Part shown: positions 8,106-17,242 of the stretch, in pieces | Position numbering within the stretch: position 1 is the first letter of the stretch | Layout of the letters: the number at the start of each line of letters is the position of its first letter | Assembly: GCF_039531695.1 (NCBI RefSeq) | Contig: NZ_BAAAQN010000013.1 | Span: forward strand, 110,801-174,800 | Direction of reading: 5' to 3' | Length of the DNA: 64,000 nucleotides | From: Catenulispora yoronensis | Lineage (GTDB): Bacteria > Actinomycetota > Actinomycetes > Streptomycetales > Catenulisporaceae | The notes under the pieces: model-generated | Seen by the model: only the letters and a program-made list of their open reading frames with translations | Databases searched by the model: none | What the model was told of the DNA's origin: nothing | Program-made: the position numbers and the translations under genes

Positions 8106-9511
8106 TCCACCGGGCCGCGGTCCATGCGCAGCTCCAGGAGGAACTTGTAGGCGACGCCGACCTCCGGTCCGGGCTTGATCCCGAGGATCTCCATGATCTC
8201 GTTGCCGTCCAGGTCCGGGCGGATCGCGTCGAGCTCCTCCTGCTCGCGCAGCTCGGCGATGCGCCGCTCCAGGTCGTCGTAGGCGTGCTCCAGCATCAGC
8301 GCACGGCGGCGGTTGCGGGTCGTGCAGTCCGAGCGGGTCAGTTTGTGCAGCCGCTCCAGCAGCGGACCGGCGTCCCGCACGTAGCGGCGCACCGCGCTGT
8401 CGGTCCACTCGGCCTCGCCGTACCCGTGGAACCGCAGGTGCAGCTCGACCAGCTTCGAGGTGTCCTCGATGATCTCCTTGCTGTACTTCAGTTTCCGCAG
8501 CCGCGCGGCCGTCATGTGCGCGCCCACCACTTCGTGGTGGTGGAAGGACACGCCGCCGCCGGGCTCGAAGCGGCGGGTCTTGGGCTTGCCGATGTCGTGC
8601 AGCAGCGCCGCGAGCCGCAGGATCAGGTCCGGGCCGTCGGTCTCCAGGTCGATCGCCTGCTCCAGCACCGTGAGCGTGTGCTCGTAGACGTCCTTGTGGC
8701 GGTGGTGCTCGTCGATCTCCAGCCGCAGCTTCGGCAGCTCCGGCAGCACATGGTCGGCCAGGCCGGTGTCCACCAGCAGCGCCAGGCCGAACCGCGGGCT
8801 CCGCGCGGTGACCAGTTTGGACAGCTCGACCTGCACCCGCTCGGCGCTGACGATGGTGAGCCGCTCGGCCATCTCGCTCATCGCCTGCCGGACCTCCGGC
8901 GCGACGTCCAGGCCGAGCTGCGCGGCGAAGCGGGCGGCGCGCATCATGCGCAGCGGGTCGTCGGAGAACGACATCTCCGGGGTGCCGGGGGTGCGCAGCA
9001 CGCCCTCGTCCAGGTCGCGCAGGCCGTTGTAGGGGTCGACGAACTCGAAGTCCCCGGGATCGGCGGTGAGCCGCACCGCCATGGCGTTCACCGTGAAGTC
9101 CCGGCGGAACAGGTCGTCCTCGATGGAGTCGCCGTACGCCACCTCGGGCTTGCGCGAGTCGCGGTCGTAGGCCTCGGACCGGTAGGTGGTGATCTCCAGC
9201 TTCGCGCCGTGCTTCTGGACGCCGACGGTGCCGAACGCGATGCCGACGTCCCACACCGCCTCGGCCCAGCCCTGCACCAGCTTCAGCACCTGTTCCGGGC
9301 GCGCGTCGGTGGTGAAGTCGAGGTCGTCGCTGGACCGTCCCAGCAGCGCGTCCCGCACCGGGCCGCCGACCAGCGCCAGGGTGTGCCCGGCGGCGGCGAA
9401 GCGCCCGGCCAGCTCCCCGACCACCGGCGCCACTCGTAGCAGTTCTGTTACCGCGGCCCGCTGTGCCTGGTCAAGATGCGGTTCCGGGCGTCGCTGCTGG
9501 TCGGTGTGCAT
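8036..9511 (-). CDS. cca: CCA tRNA nucleotidyltransferase
   Basis: A 491-residue enzyme that adds or repairs the 3' CCA of tRNAs using CTP and ATP. It has the class II motif GGPVRDALLGRSSDDLDFTTDA (G-G-x-V-R-D, then D-x-D), the RRDFTVNAMA motif and a C-terminal HD domain with LLHDIGKPKTRR. Start is ATG at MHTDQQRRPEP; upstream open codons overlap the divergent gene and are not needed. The tRNAs in this window do not encode CCA, in line with the need for this enzyme. It sits back to back with the DUF6049 gene, a conserved actinobacterial arrangement upstream of murJ. Confidence 0.95.
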   Translation of the reverse strand: MHTDQQRRPEPHLDQAQRAAVTELLRVAPVVGELAGRFAAAGHTLALVGGPVRDALLGRSSDDLDFTTDARPEQVLKLVQGWAEAVWDVGIAFGTVGVQKHGAKLEITTYRSEAYDRDSRKPEVAYGDSIEDDLFRRDFTVNAMAVRLTADPGDFEFVDPYNGLRDLDEGVLRTPGTPEMSFSDDPLRMMRAARFAAQLGLDVAPEVRQAMSEMAERLTIVSAERVQVELSKLVTARSPRFGLALLVDTGLADHVLPELPKLRLEIDEHHRHKDVYEHTLTVLEQAIDLETDGPDLILRLAALLHDIGKPKTRRFEPGGGVSFHHHEVVGAHMTAARLRKLKYSKEIIEDTSKLVELHLRFHGYGEAEWTDSAVRRYVRDAGPLLERLHKLTRSDCTTRNRRRALMLEHAYDDLERRIAELREQEELDAIRPDLDGNEIMEILGIKPGPEVGVAYKFLLELRMDRGPVDHDTAVAELRSWWAEREAERNQA

Positions 9512-9566
9512 GGTGTCGAAGTTTACGTGTCGGGGCGCGGCGTTGGGCCCGACTACCATTCGTCGG

Positions 9567-11711
9567 GTGACCAGCCGAGCCTGCCGTGCGCTCCTTGCCC
9601 TCGCGCTGTTCCTGGGTGCCGCGAGCCTCCCGCTCGGCAGTGCGCACGCCGAGCAGGCCCCGGCGGCCAAACCGGAGGTCGCGGTGGGAATCGGCGGCGT
9701 GGACCCGCAGATCCCGGACTTCGCCGACCTCACCAAGACCATGACGTTCTCCGGCCAGATCCAGAACCTGAAGTCGACACCGCTGAAGAACGTGGTCGTC
9801 GAGCTGCGGCGCTCGGTGGTCGGGGCGCGCTCGGCGATGGGCTCGGCCACCGGCGGCGGCTCGCTGGTGGTGTCCAAGTCGACGGTCAAGCTCCCGGAGC
9901 TGGCGCCCGGCACGCCGCGGCCCTGGAAGCTGACGCCGACCGAGTCCGAGCTGTTCGGCGGCAAGCACCCCGCGGCCGGCATCTACGCGATCGACGTCGA
10001 CGTCAAGACCGAGTACGGCGACTTCCTCGGCGGCCAGCGCACCTACGTGGTGTGGAAGCCGCTGGCCGCGTCCGGGACCAAGAAGGCCCGGGTCGCGCTG
10101 CTCTGGCCGGTGGTCGGGATGCCCGGGCTGACCGGGCAGAAGACGGCGAACAGCGCCGCCGCGCCGATCGTCTCGGACCCGCAGGCCGCCGACCAGTTCA
10201 AGCCGGACGGCCGGCTGGACCGGATCCTGCAGTACGGCCAGCAGTTCCCGGTCAACTGGGTCCTGGACCCGGACGTGCTCTACACCGCCGACCAGCTGTC
10301 CAACGGCTTCTTCCCGGCCGCGGCCGACGGCTCCGCACAGGCCCAGGGCGACGACGGGTCCGATCCCAAGTACTGGTACAACGCCGCGCACGCGCTGTTC
10401 GCCTCGGCGCAGCCCCAGAACTGCTGGAACCTGCCCTACGCCGATCCGGACCTGACCACGCTGGCGCACAGCCCCGGCGACCCGAACCTGCTCGGCCAGG
10501 CCCTGCAGGTCCAGGAGCCGCTCACCACCGGCGGCTGCCGGCAGCAGCAGACCATCGCCTGGCCGGCGGACGGCCAGGCCGACGCCACGACGCTGAAGGC
10601 GCTCCAGGGCTCCGGAGCGCCGGACCTGGTGACGCTGCTGTCCTCGAACGTCGTGTACTCCTGGAAGTCCGCGCACGTCACGCTCCCGCAGAGCCCGAAC
10701 ACCGTGGTCTACGACACCTACCTGTCGAACGTCTTCGCCGCCGAGACGGCGCCGGCCGGCCAGCCGCAGCTGAACACCCCGGGGGTGCTGGCCGGACAGC
10801 TGTGGCTGGCGCAGACCGCGCTGCTGGCCGGCGACTACACCGACCGCGTGCTGGTGGTCGCGCCGCCGCGGGACTTCACGCCGACCCCGCCGCTGGCCAC
10901 CGCCATCGCGGCGGCCGAGAAGCTGGGGCAGAGCGACCAGTGGGTCGGGCTGGACGACCTGGGCAAGGTGCTGGACACCAAGCCGATCGCGGCGCCGTCC
11001 TCGCCGCTGGCGGCCAAGACCGACACACCGAACCTGTCCCCGGACGTGGTGGCCTCGGCCTCGGACAGCCAGAAGCTGTACCACGCGCTGCACTCGATCA
11101 TGGACCCCAACCACCAGCGCGACGACGCGGTCCCGTTCCGGCCGGTGGCCACCTGGTGGCGCAGCCACGACGGGGACAAGGCGTTCACCGGGACCGTCTA
11201 CAGCACCGTGGTCGCCGAGCACGGGCTGGTGACGATCGGCGAGCAGAACCAGACCCTGACGCTGTCCGGGAAGTCCGGGACGGTCCCGGTCAGCATCCTC
11301 AACAAGACGAATTCCACGGTAAGCGTGTACGTGCAGGCGCACTCCGACCAGAGCGTGCACCTCAAGGTGCCGGAGAAACCGGAGCTGCAGAGCGTGGCCC
11401 CGGGGCAGAACGAGACGGTGCGGATCCGCGTCGAGGGCGAGGGCAACGGCCAGACCGTCCACCTGACGGCCACTCTCTACACCTGTTCGGAAGGCACCGC
11501 CGACTGCACGTACTATCCGACTGACCTGCACACGAAACTGAAGGACCACAACGGCACGGCGATCATCCCGGTCAAGGTCAGCCGGATCGGCATCATCGCC
11601 CTCGGCCTGATGATCGGCTCCGGAGTACTGCTGGTCGCGCTGATCGGTTTGCGCGTCTACCGCGCCAAGCGCGCCCAACACGCCTCCGCACAGGACACAA
11701 TGGCAAGTTGA
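9567..11711 (+). CDS. DUF6049 family secreted, membrane-anchored protein
   Basis: A 714-residue protein with a signal peptide (ALLALALFLGAASLPLGSAHA, cut near residue 28), a long extracellular region and one C-terminal membrane helix (IIALGLMIGSGVLLVALIGL, about residues 680-699) followed by a basic tail. The family occurs just upstream of murJ in many actinobacteria, which suggests a role at the cell envelope, but no activity is known. GTG start directly precedes TSRACRALLAL. The 54-base gap to murJ implies co-transcription. Confidence 0.8.
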   Translation: MTSRACRALLALALFLGAASLPLGSAHAEQAPAAKPEVAVGIGGVDPQIPDFADLTKTMTFSGQIQNLKSTPLKNVVVELRRSVVGARSAMGSATGGGSLVVSKSTVKLPELAPGTPRPWKLTPTESELFGGKHPAAGIYAIDVDVKTEYGDFLGGQRTYVVWKPLAASGTKKARVALLWPVVGMPGLTGQKTANSAAAPIVSDPQAADQFKPDGRLDRILQYGQQFPVNWVLDPDVLYTADQLSNGFFPAAADGSAQAQGDDGSDPKYWYNAAHALFASAQPQNCWNLPYADPDLTTLAHSPGDPNLLGQALQVQEPLTTGGCRQQQTIAWPADGQADATTLKALQGSGAPDLVTLLSSNVVYSWKSAHVTLPQSPNTVVYDTYLSNVFAAETAPAGQPQLNTPGVLAGQLWLAQTALLAGDYTDRVLVVAPPRDFTPTPPLATAIAAAEKLGQSDQWVGLDDLGKVLDTKPIAAPSSPLAAKTDTPNLSPDVVASASDSQKLYHALHSIMDPNHQRDDAVPFRPVATWWRSHDGDKAFTGTVYSTVVAEHGLVTIGEQNQTLTLSGKSGTVPVSILNKTNSTVSVYVQAHSDQSVHLKVPEKPELQSVAPGQNETVRIRVEGEGNGQTVHLTATLYTCSEGTADCTYYPTDLHTKLKDHNGTAIIPVKVSRIGIIALGLMIGSGVLLVALIGLRVYRAKRAQHASAQDTMAS

Positions 11712-11765
11712 GACACCGACACTGATCGGACGACCGACACCACGGACGCGGGGAGCGCTGGAAAT

Positions 11766-14603
11766 ATGACGAGCGACGGCGGCGATCTGTGGCGTCCGGA
11801 GCCGACGCGCGAGGACGGGGACCCGCGGCCGCTCCGGACTCCGCAGGGCGGTTCCGGGCACCCCGACGGGGGTGATCCTCGTCACATCGATCCTCGGCAG
11901 GCCGATCCCAGGCCGACCGATCCGCGGCCGACCGATCCGCGCCAGGCTCCGCCGGCCGCGCCCAACGGTCCCCGGCCGGTCGACCCGCGCCAGGTTCCGC
12001 CGGTCGGGTCCGGCGGTCCCGGGCCGTCGGATCCCCGGCAGGCTCCGCCGGCCGCGTCGGCCGGTCCCCCGTCGCAGCAGCCGTGGACGCCGCGGCCGGA
12101 GCCGCGCTTCGATCCGCAGACCGGCCGTCCGCTGACCCCGGACCCGCGTGCCGGCCAGAGCGCCCCGCCGCCGCAGGGTCAGCCGAACCAGCCTGGTCAG
12201 CCCGGCCAGCCCCAACACCGGCCGCAGTTCGATCCGCGCACCGGCCAGCCGATCAGCGGCGCCCCCGGTACTCCGGGAGTCCGGGAGCAGTACGCCGGCC
12301 CCCAGCACGGCGGCCGGCAGCAGCCCGCCCCGGGCCGACCGGGCGCGGCACCGCCCAGCTTCGGCCAGCAGCCGAGTTTCGGGCAGCAGCCCGGCCAGGG
12401 TCAGCCTGCTCAGGGTCAGCCCGGCGCCCCCTCCCACGGGCAGCGCCCTGATCCCCGTGCCGCCCAGCAGTTCGCCGGCAGTCCGGCCGCCCCGGGCAGC
12501 CCGTCCCACGGCCGCCGCCCCGTCGAGGACAACCGCGCGCTGTTCCGCGACGAGGTCGCCGATGCCCGTGCCGCCGACCCCCGTGGCGGCGACCCCCGTG
12601 GCGGCGACCAGCGCGGCGGCGGAGACCGTCGCGGCGGCGCCGAGCAGCCGCCGTCCTGGCAGGCCGCGCCCCCGGAGCAGCAGGACAACCCCGAGGCCCC
12701 GCACGAGCGCGACTGGCGCGACGACTACGAGGACGCGGTCAGCGCCACCCGGTGGGACCTGTCGCCGATCCCGTCGATGGCCGTCGCCCCGCGCCGGGCC
12801 AACCCCAGCAACCTCGAAGCCCTCATACCGCCACGCCGCGGCCGGGTGCAGGGACCGGCGACCCGGCATCCCGGCGGTCCGGCCGGCACCGGCCCCGGGT
12901 CGCGCGACGGCGCCCCGTCCGAGGCGGGCGCCCGCGAGCGGGCCGGGACCACCACCGCCGAGCCGCGTCCGGCCCAGGCCCCGGCCGAGCCCAGCGTCGG
13001 CCGCGCCTCGCGGCTGATGGCCCTGGGCACCCTGGCCTCCCGGACCACCGGCCTGGTGCGGCAGTTCCTGCTGGTCGCCGCGATCGGCACGGCCGGCATC
13101 GGCAACGCCTACACCATCGGCCTGAACCTGCCGAACATGCTCTACATCCTGATCATCGGCGGCGCGCTGAACGCGGTGTTCGTGCCGCAGCTGGTGCGCT
13201 CGATGCACCGGGACCGGGACGGCGGCACGGCCTACGCCAGCCGGCTGCTCACCCTGATCCTGACCGGGGTGCTGGTGCTGACCGTGTTCACCGAGCTGTT
13301 CACCCCGCAGCTGGTGGACCTGTTCGCCAACTTCACCGGCGCGAACCGGCAGCTGGCCATCGATCTGGGCCGGATGTTCATGCCGCAGATCTTCTTCCTG
13401 GGCCTGTTCGTGGTGCTGGGCCAGATCCTCAACGCCAAGGGCCGGTTCGGCCCGATGATGTGGACCCCGGTGCTGACCAACGTCGTGGTCATCTCCTCCA
13501 CCGGCGCCTACTGGTACCTGAACCACGACAAGGACCTGACCGCCTCCACCATCCCGGCCGCCGACGTCCGGCTGCTGGGCCTGGGCGTCACCCTGGGCAT
13601 CGCGGTCCAGGCGCTGACCCTGCTGCCCTACCTCAAGGCCGCCGGGATCCGGCTCACGCTGCGCTTCGACTGGCGCAACGCGGGTCTGGGCCACGCCATC
13701 ACACTGGCCAAGTGGACGCTGCTGTTCGTCCTGGTGAACCAGATCGGCCTGGCCGTGGTGATGCGCTACGCCTCCGACGTCGGCAACGCCGGCTACGAGC
13801 ACTGGGGCGTGGCGGCCTACAACAACGCCTACATGATCTGGGGCCTGCCGCAGGCGCTGATCACCGTCTCGGTGATCACCGCGCTGCTGCCCCGGATGAG
13901 CCGCGCGGCGGTGAGCAACGACCTGGCCTCGGTGCGCGAGGACATCTCCTACGGCCTGCGGGTCACCGGCGTGGCGATCGTCCCGGCGGCGTTCGCGTTC
14001 CTGGCCCTGGGCCCGCAGATCGCCGTGGTGCTGTTCAAGCACGGCGGGATGGACATCGACAACGCGCACATCATCGGCTACATGCTCTCGGCCTTCGGCC
14101 TGGGCCTGATCCCGTTCTCGGCGCAGTTCCTGATGCTGCGCGGCTTCTACGCCTTCGAGGACACCAAGAGCCCGTTCACGATCAACATCTGGATCTCGGC
14201 GGCGAACGTGGCGCTGAGCTCGATCGTGTTCTACAGCCTGCGCGGCTCGGACAAGGAGCGCTGGGCGGTGGTGGCGATGTGCTTCGTGTACGGCGTCGCC
14301 TACTGCATCGGCCTGGTGATCACCGCGCAGAAGCTCAAGCGCCGGCTGCACGGCCTGGACTCGCGGCGCATCACCCAGACCTACGTCCGGCTGATCGCCG
14401 CCTCGGCGGTGGCCGGTGCGGCGGCCTTCATCGTCGCTTTGTACGTAAACCGTATGGTCGGTCAGAATTGGCTCGGATCGACTGTCGCGCTGCTGGCCGG
14501 CGGGACCATACTCGGAGCCTTGTTCCTGGTGTGCTCCCGGCTGATGCGGGTGGAGGAGGTCGAACAGCTGCTGGGCTCGGTCCGCGCCAAGTTCGGACGG
14601 TAG
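11766..14603 (+). CDS. murJ: Lipid II flippase MurJ (MviN) with a long disordered N-terminal extension
   Basis: 945 residues, nearly twice the bacterial MurJ core. Residues 1 to about 410 are Pro/Gly/Gln/Arg-rich and low complexity, with repeated DPRPTDPR and DPRQAPPAA units. From about residue 412 (VGRASRLMALGTLASRTTGLVRQFLL) the MurJ core begins, with about 14 hydrophobic helices and the conserved NMLYILIIGGALNAVFVPQL segment. MurJ moves the peptidoglycan precursor lipid II across the membrane. In mycobacteria MurJ carries a fused C-terminal pseudokinase; here the next gene encodes a separate one. The extension may be an interaction arm, which is inference. Confidence 0.93.
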   Translation: MTSDGGDLWRPEPTREDGDPRPLRTPQGGSGHPDGGDPRHIDPRQADPRPTDPRPTDPRQAPPAAPNGPRPVDPRQVPPVGSGGPGPSDPRQAPPAASAGPPSQQPWTPRPEPRFDPQTGRPLTPDPRAGQSAPPPQGQPNQPGQPGQPQHRPQFDPRTGQPISGAPGTPGVREQYAGPQHGGRQQPAPGRPGAAPPSFGQQPSFGQQPGQGQPAQGQPGAPSHGQRPDPRAAQQFAGSPAAPGSPSHGRRPVEDNRALFRDEVADARAADPRGGDPRGGDQRGGGDRRGGAEQPPSWQAAPPEQQDNPEAPHERDWRDDYEDAVSATRWDLSPIPSMAVAPRRANPSNLEALIPPRRGRVQGPATRHPGGPAGTGPGSRDGAPSEAGARERAGTTTAEPRPAQAPAEPSVGRASRLMALGTLASRTTGLVRQFLLVAAIGTAGIGNAYTIGLNLPNMLYILIIGGALNAVFVPQLVRSMHRDRDGGTAYASRLLTLILTGVLVLTVFTELFTPQLVDLFANFTGANRQLAIDLGRMFMPQIFFLGLFVVLGQILNAKGRFGPMMWTPVLTNVVVISSTGAYWYLNHDKDLTASTIPAADVRLLGLGVTLGIAVQALTLLPYLKAAGIRLTLRFDWRNAGLGHAITLAKWTLLFVLVNQIGLAVVMRYASDVGNAGYEHWGVAAYNNAYMIWGLPQALITVSVITALLPRMSRAAVSNDLASVREDISYGLRVTGVAIVPAAFAFLALGPQIAVVLFKHGGMDIDNAHIIGYMLSAFGLGLIPFSAQFLMLRGFYAFEDTKSPFTINIWISAANVALSSIVFYSLRGSDKERWAVVAMCFVYGVAYCIGLVITAQKLKRRLHGLDSRRITQTYVRLIAASAVAGAAAFIVALYVNRMVGQNWLGSTVALLAGGTILGALFLVCSRLMRVEEVEQLLGSVRAKFGR

Positions 14604-14753
14604 CGGCCCGAATCGTTGGGAAGTGTTGGCCGATTCGAGACCCGGCGCCGGGCAACCCGCGGGGAGTCTGGACAGTCTGCACAGATGAGGGTCGGGCAAC
14701 GGACCACGGGGACGGCACGAAACCTAATAGCATGAGGCGGGGATGACGAGACC

Positions 14754-16559
14754 ATGCCACAGAGCATGCACGGACCAGGGAGTCATGTGGCAGCCGCGGA
14801 CCAGACCACCGATCCGGACGGCGGCGTCGGCGCGGACGCCGAGGCGCTGATCCGGTCCCTCGGCGTTTCCGCTGGCGACCGGCTCGACGGCCGGTACCGC
14901 CTGGAACGCGTCCTGCACCTCACCGGACCGGCCGTCACCTGGCTGGCCGCCGACGAGAAGCTGAACCGGCCCAGCCGGATCCACCTGCTGCGCTCGGACC
15001 AGCCCCGGGCCGAGGCCTTCATGGCCGCCGCCCGGGCCGCCGCGGCCATGGCCGACAACCACTTCGTCCAGGTCCTGGACGCCGTCCCGGACGACGTCCT
15101 CTACTACGTCATCACCGAGTGGCTGCACGACGGCCACACCCTGGGCGAGGTGCTGGCCGGCGGGCCGGTGCCGATCAGCGAGGCCGTGCGGATCACCACG
15201 GAGCTGGCCCGGGCCATGGCCGAGGCGCACGACCAGGGCCTGGCCCACCTGCGGCTGTCGCCCAAGACGGTGCTGCGCACCGACACCGGCGAGGTGAAGA
15301 TCCTCGACCTGTGCCTGGCCGCCGCGCTGACCGGCACGGTCTCCCGCGACCCGCTGGGCACCGACCTGGCCGCGATCGGCGAGCTGGCCTACGCGCTGCT
15401 CACCGGCAAGCGCCCGCAGGCCCAGCCGGCGCCGCCGAGCGAACTGCGCCCGGAGGTCACCCCGCAGCTGGACGAGGTGGTGCTGCGGATCCTCGGCGAC
15501 CAGAGCGCCGGCCCGGCCTTCCAGAGCCCGACCGAGGTCGCCGACGCCTTGGCCCAGCTGCCCCGTCCGCGCTACGAGGCGCCGCTGCCCTCGACCCCGC
15601 AGACCGCGCCGCTGCGCCATCAGCAGACCACGGTGATGCCGGCCGCCTCGGCCAACCGGCCGACCACCGCGATGCCCCAGGTCGCGCCCAGCTACCAGGC
15701 CGCCCCGCCGCGCCCGGCGGCCGGCCACGGCGGCAGCACGAGCCCCGGCGGATACAGCGGCGGCGGCGCGCACCGGCCGAGCGCCCACGACGACGACTAC
15801 GCCCCGCGCGGCCACCGCGGCGGCTCCGGGGGCGGGAGCCGCGGCTCCGGACACTCCGGCGGCTCCGGCGGCGGCCGGGGCAGCTCGACGATGATCGGCG
15901 TCGGCGCGGTGGCCGCGGTGGTGGCGATCGCGCTGCTGGCCTACACGATGTTCGGCGGCGACAAGAACAAGAACAACGCCAACAACGGCGGTCCGAGCAC
16001 CTCCACGACGCAGAGCTCGGCCCCGAGCTCAGCCACCTCCGCGGCGTCCGCCGACGTGGCCTACACCTCGGTCTCGCTCTACGACTCGGACGACACCACC
16101 GAGGGCAAGGGCTACCTGGTCAACAACCAGATCTCCGAGAAGGGCTGGTTCACCGCGCAGTACTGCCAGGCCTGGCCGACGGTCGGCGGCAACCCCAAGG
16201 GCACCGGCCTGGTCTTCGACCTGGGCTCGGCCAAGAGCATCTCGAACGCGTCGGTGACCATCGGCACCGCCGGGGCCGGCCTGGAGATGTGGGCCGCCGA
16301 CGCCTCGGTGACCGCGCCGCCGGCGGTGGTGCCGGACAAGGCCCCGACCGGCTTCACCAAGATCGCCTCCGCCACCGCGGACTCCACCACCGTCGCCCTG
16401 AAGGCGACCAGCCCGGTGACCACTCGGTTCGTGCTGGTCTGGTTCGTCAAGCCGCTGCCGGTCGCCGCGAATCCGGACCACGGCATAAAGTGCGGCAAGG
16501 ACGACGGGAACCGCTACGGGGACTCGATCAGCGCCGTGAAGTTCAACACCGCGTCCTGA
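14754..16559 (+). CDS. Membrane-anchored pseudokinase with discoidin-like extracellular domain
   Basis: 601 residues. About residues 45-275 are a protein-kinase fold (LDGRYRLERVLHLTGPAVTWLAAD, then a C-lobe with FQSPTEVADALAQL). The catalytic HRD is replaced by HLRLSPKT, the DFG by LDLCLAA and no VAIK lysine is seen, so it should be inactive. A Pro/Gly/His-rich linker, one membrane helix (about 378-396) and an exported domain of about 150 residues (YLVNNQISEKGWFTAQYCQAW) follow. In mycobacteria the MviN pseudokinase domain binds FhaA when phosphorylated. Its place between murJ and sigM, with fhaA elsewhere in the window, suggests the same role, as inference. Confidence 0.82.
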   Translation: MPQSMHGPGSHVAAADQTTDPDGGVGADAEALIRSLGVSAGDRLDGRYRLERVLHLTGPAVTWLAADEKLNRPSRIHLLRSDQPRAEAFMAAARAAAAMADNHFVQVLDAVPDDVLYYVITEWLHDGHTLGEVLAGGPVPISEAVRITTELARAMAEAHDQGLAHLRLSPKTVLRTDTGEVKILDLCLAAALTGTVSRDPLGTDLAAIGELAYALLTGKRPQAQPAPPSELRPEVTPQLDEVVLRILGDQSAGPAFQSPTEVADALAQLPRPRYEAPLPSTPQTAPLRHQQTTVMPAASANRPTTAMPQVAPSYQAAPPRPAAGHGGSTSPGGYSGGGAHRPSAHDDDYAPRGHRGGSGGGSRGSGHSGGSGGGRGSSTMIGVGAVAAVVAIALLAYTMFGGDKNKNNANNGGPSTSTTQSSAPSSATSAASADVAYTSVSLYDSDDTTEGKGYLVNNQISEKGWFTAQYCQAWPTVGGNPKGTGLVFDLGSAKSISNASVTIGTAGAGLEMWAADASVTAPPAVVPDKAPTGFTKIASATADSTTVALKATSPVTTRFVLVWFVKPLPVAANPDHGIKCGKDDGNRYGDSISAVKFNTAS

Positions 16560-16567
16560 CCGGACCG

Positions 16568-17242
16568 ATGGCTGACCGGCGCGCCGACCTCGGCCTCCTC
16601 GACGACCGGGAGCTGCTCTCCCGGCACGCCGCGGGCGACGCCGAGGCGTTCGGCGAGTTGTTCCGGCGGCACCGCGACCGGCTGTGGTCGGTCGCGGTCC
16701 GCACCCTGGGCGATCCGGAGGAGGCCGCCGACGCGCTCCAGGACGCGATGCTCTCGGCCTACCGGGCGGCCGGCTCCTTCCGCGGCGACTCCGCGGTCAC
16801 GACCTGGCTGCACCGGGTCGTGGTGAACGCCTGCCTGGACCGGATCCGGCGCCGCGCCACCCGCCCCACCGTGCCGCTGCCCGAGGTGGAGACCGAGCAG
16901 CGGCAGCCGGGCCCGACCGACGACATCGCCAACGCCGATCTGCGCCTGGCCCTGACCACGGCCCTGGCCACGCTCCCGGAGGAGCAGCGGATGGCCCTGG
17001 TGCTGGTGGACGTCGAGGGGTACACCGTGGAGGAGACCGCGCGGGCGCTCGGCGTGGCCCCCGGCACGGTCAAGAGCCGCTGCGCGCGGGCCCGGGCCAA
17101 GCTGCTGCCGCTGCTGCGGCATCTGCGCGACGGCAGCATGGGGGATCCGTCGGATCCGGACCCGGGGAACCGAAGCGCGGGCTCCCGCGTCAAAATCTCG
17201 ACACGTGATGATCGCCGGGAAGGAGGGACGGCCGGATGGTGA
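16568..17242 (+). CDS. sigM: ECF RNA polymerase sigma factor SigM
   Basis: A 224-residue ECF sigma factor. Region 2 is GELFRRHRDRLWSVAVRTLGDPEEAADALQDAMLSAYRAA; region 4 is LATLPEEQRMALVLVDVEGYTVEETARALGVAPGTVKSRCARA. It lies between the murJ pseudokinase and trxB, as sigM does in mycobacteria and streptomycetes, and overlaps its anti-sigma gene by seven bases. The last 40 residues are an extra tail past region 4. In related genera SigM handles envelope and oxidative stress. Confidence 0.9.
   Translation: MADRRADLGLLDDRELLSRHAAGDAEAFGELFRRHRDRLWSVAVRTLGDPEEAADALQDAMLSAYRAAGSFRGDSAVTTWLHRVVVNACLDRIRRRATRPTVPLPEVETEQRQPGPTDDIANADLRLALTTALATLPEEQRMALVLVDVEGYTVEETARALGVAPGTVKSRCARARAKLLPLLRHLRDGSMGDPSDPDPGNRSAGSRVKISTRDDRREGGTAGW

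Noticed and set aside
9471..14699. Very long open frame (about 1740 codons) antisense to DUF6049 and murJ genes
   Set aside because: It mirrors the codon pattern of the plus-strand genes, is full of Arg, Gly, Gln and His runs with no domain, and the plus-strand proteins are clearly recognised. Typical artefact of very high GC.
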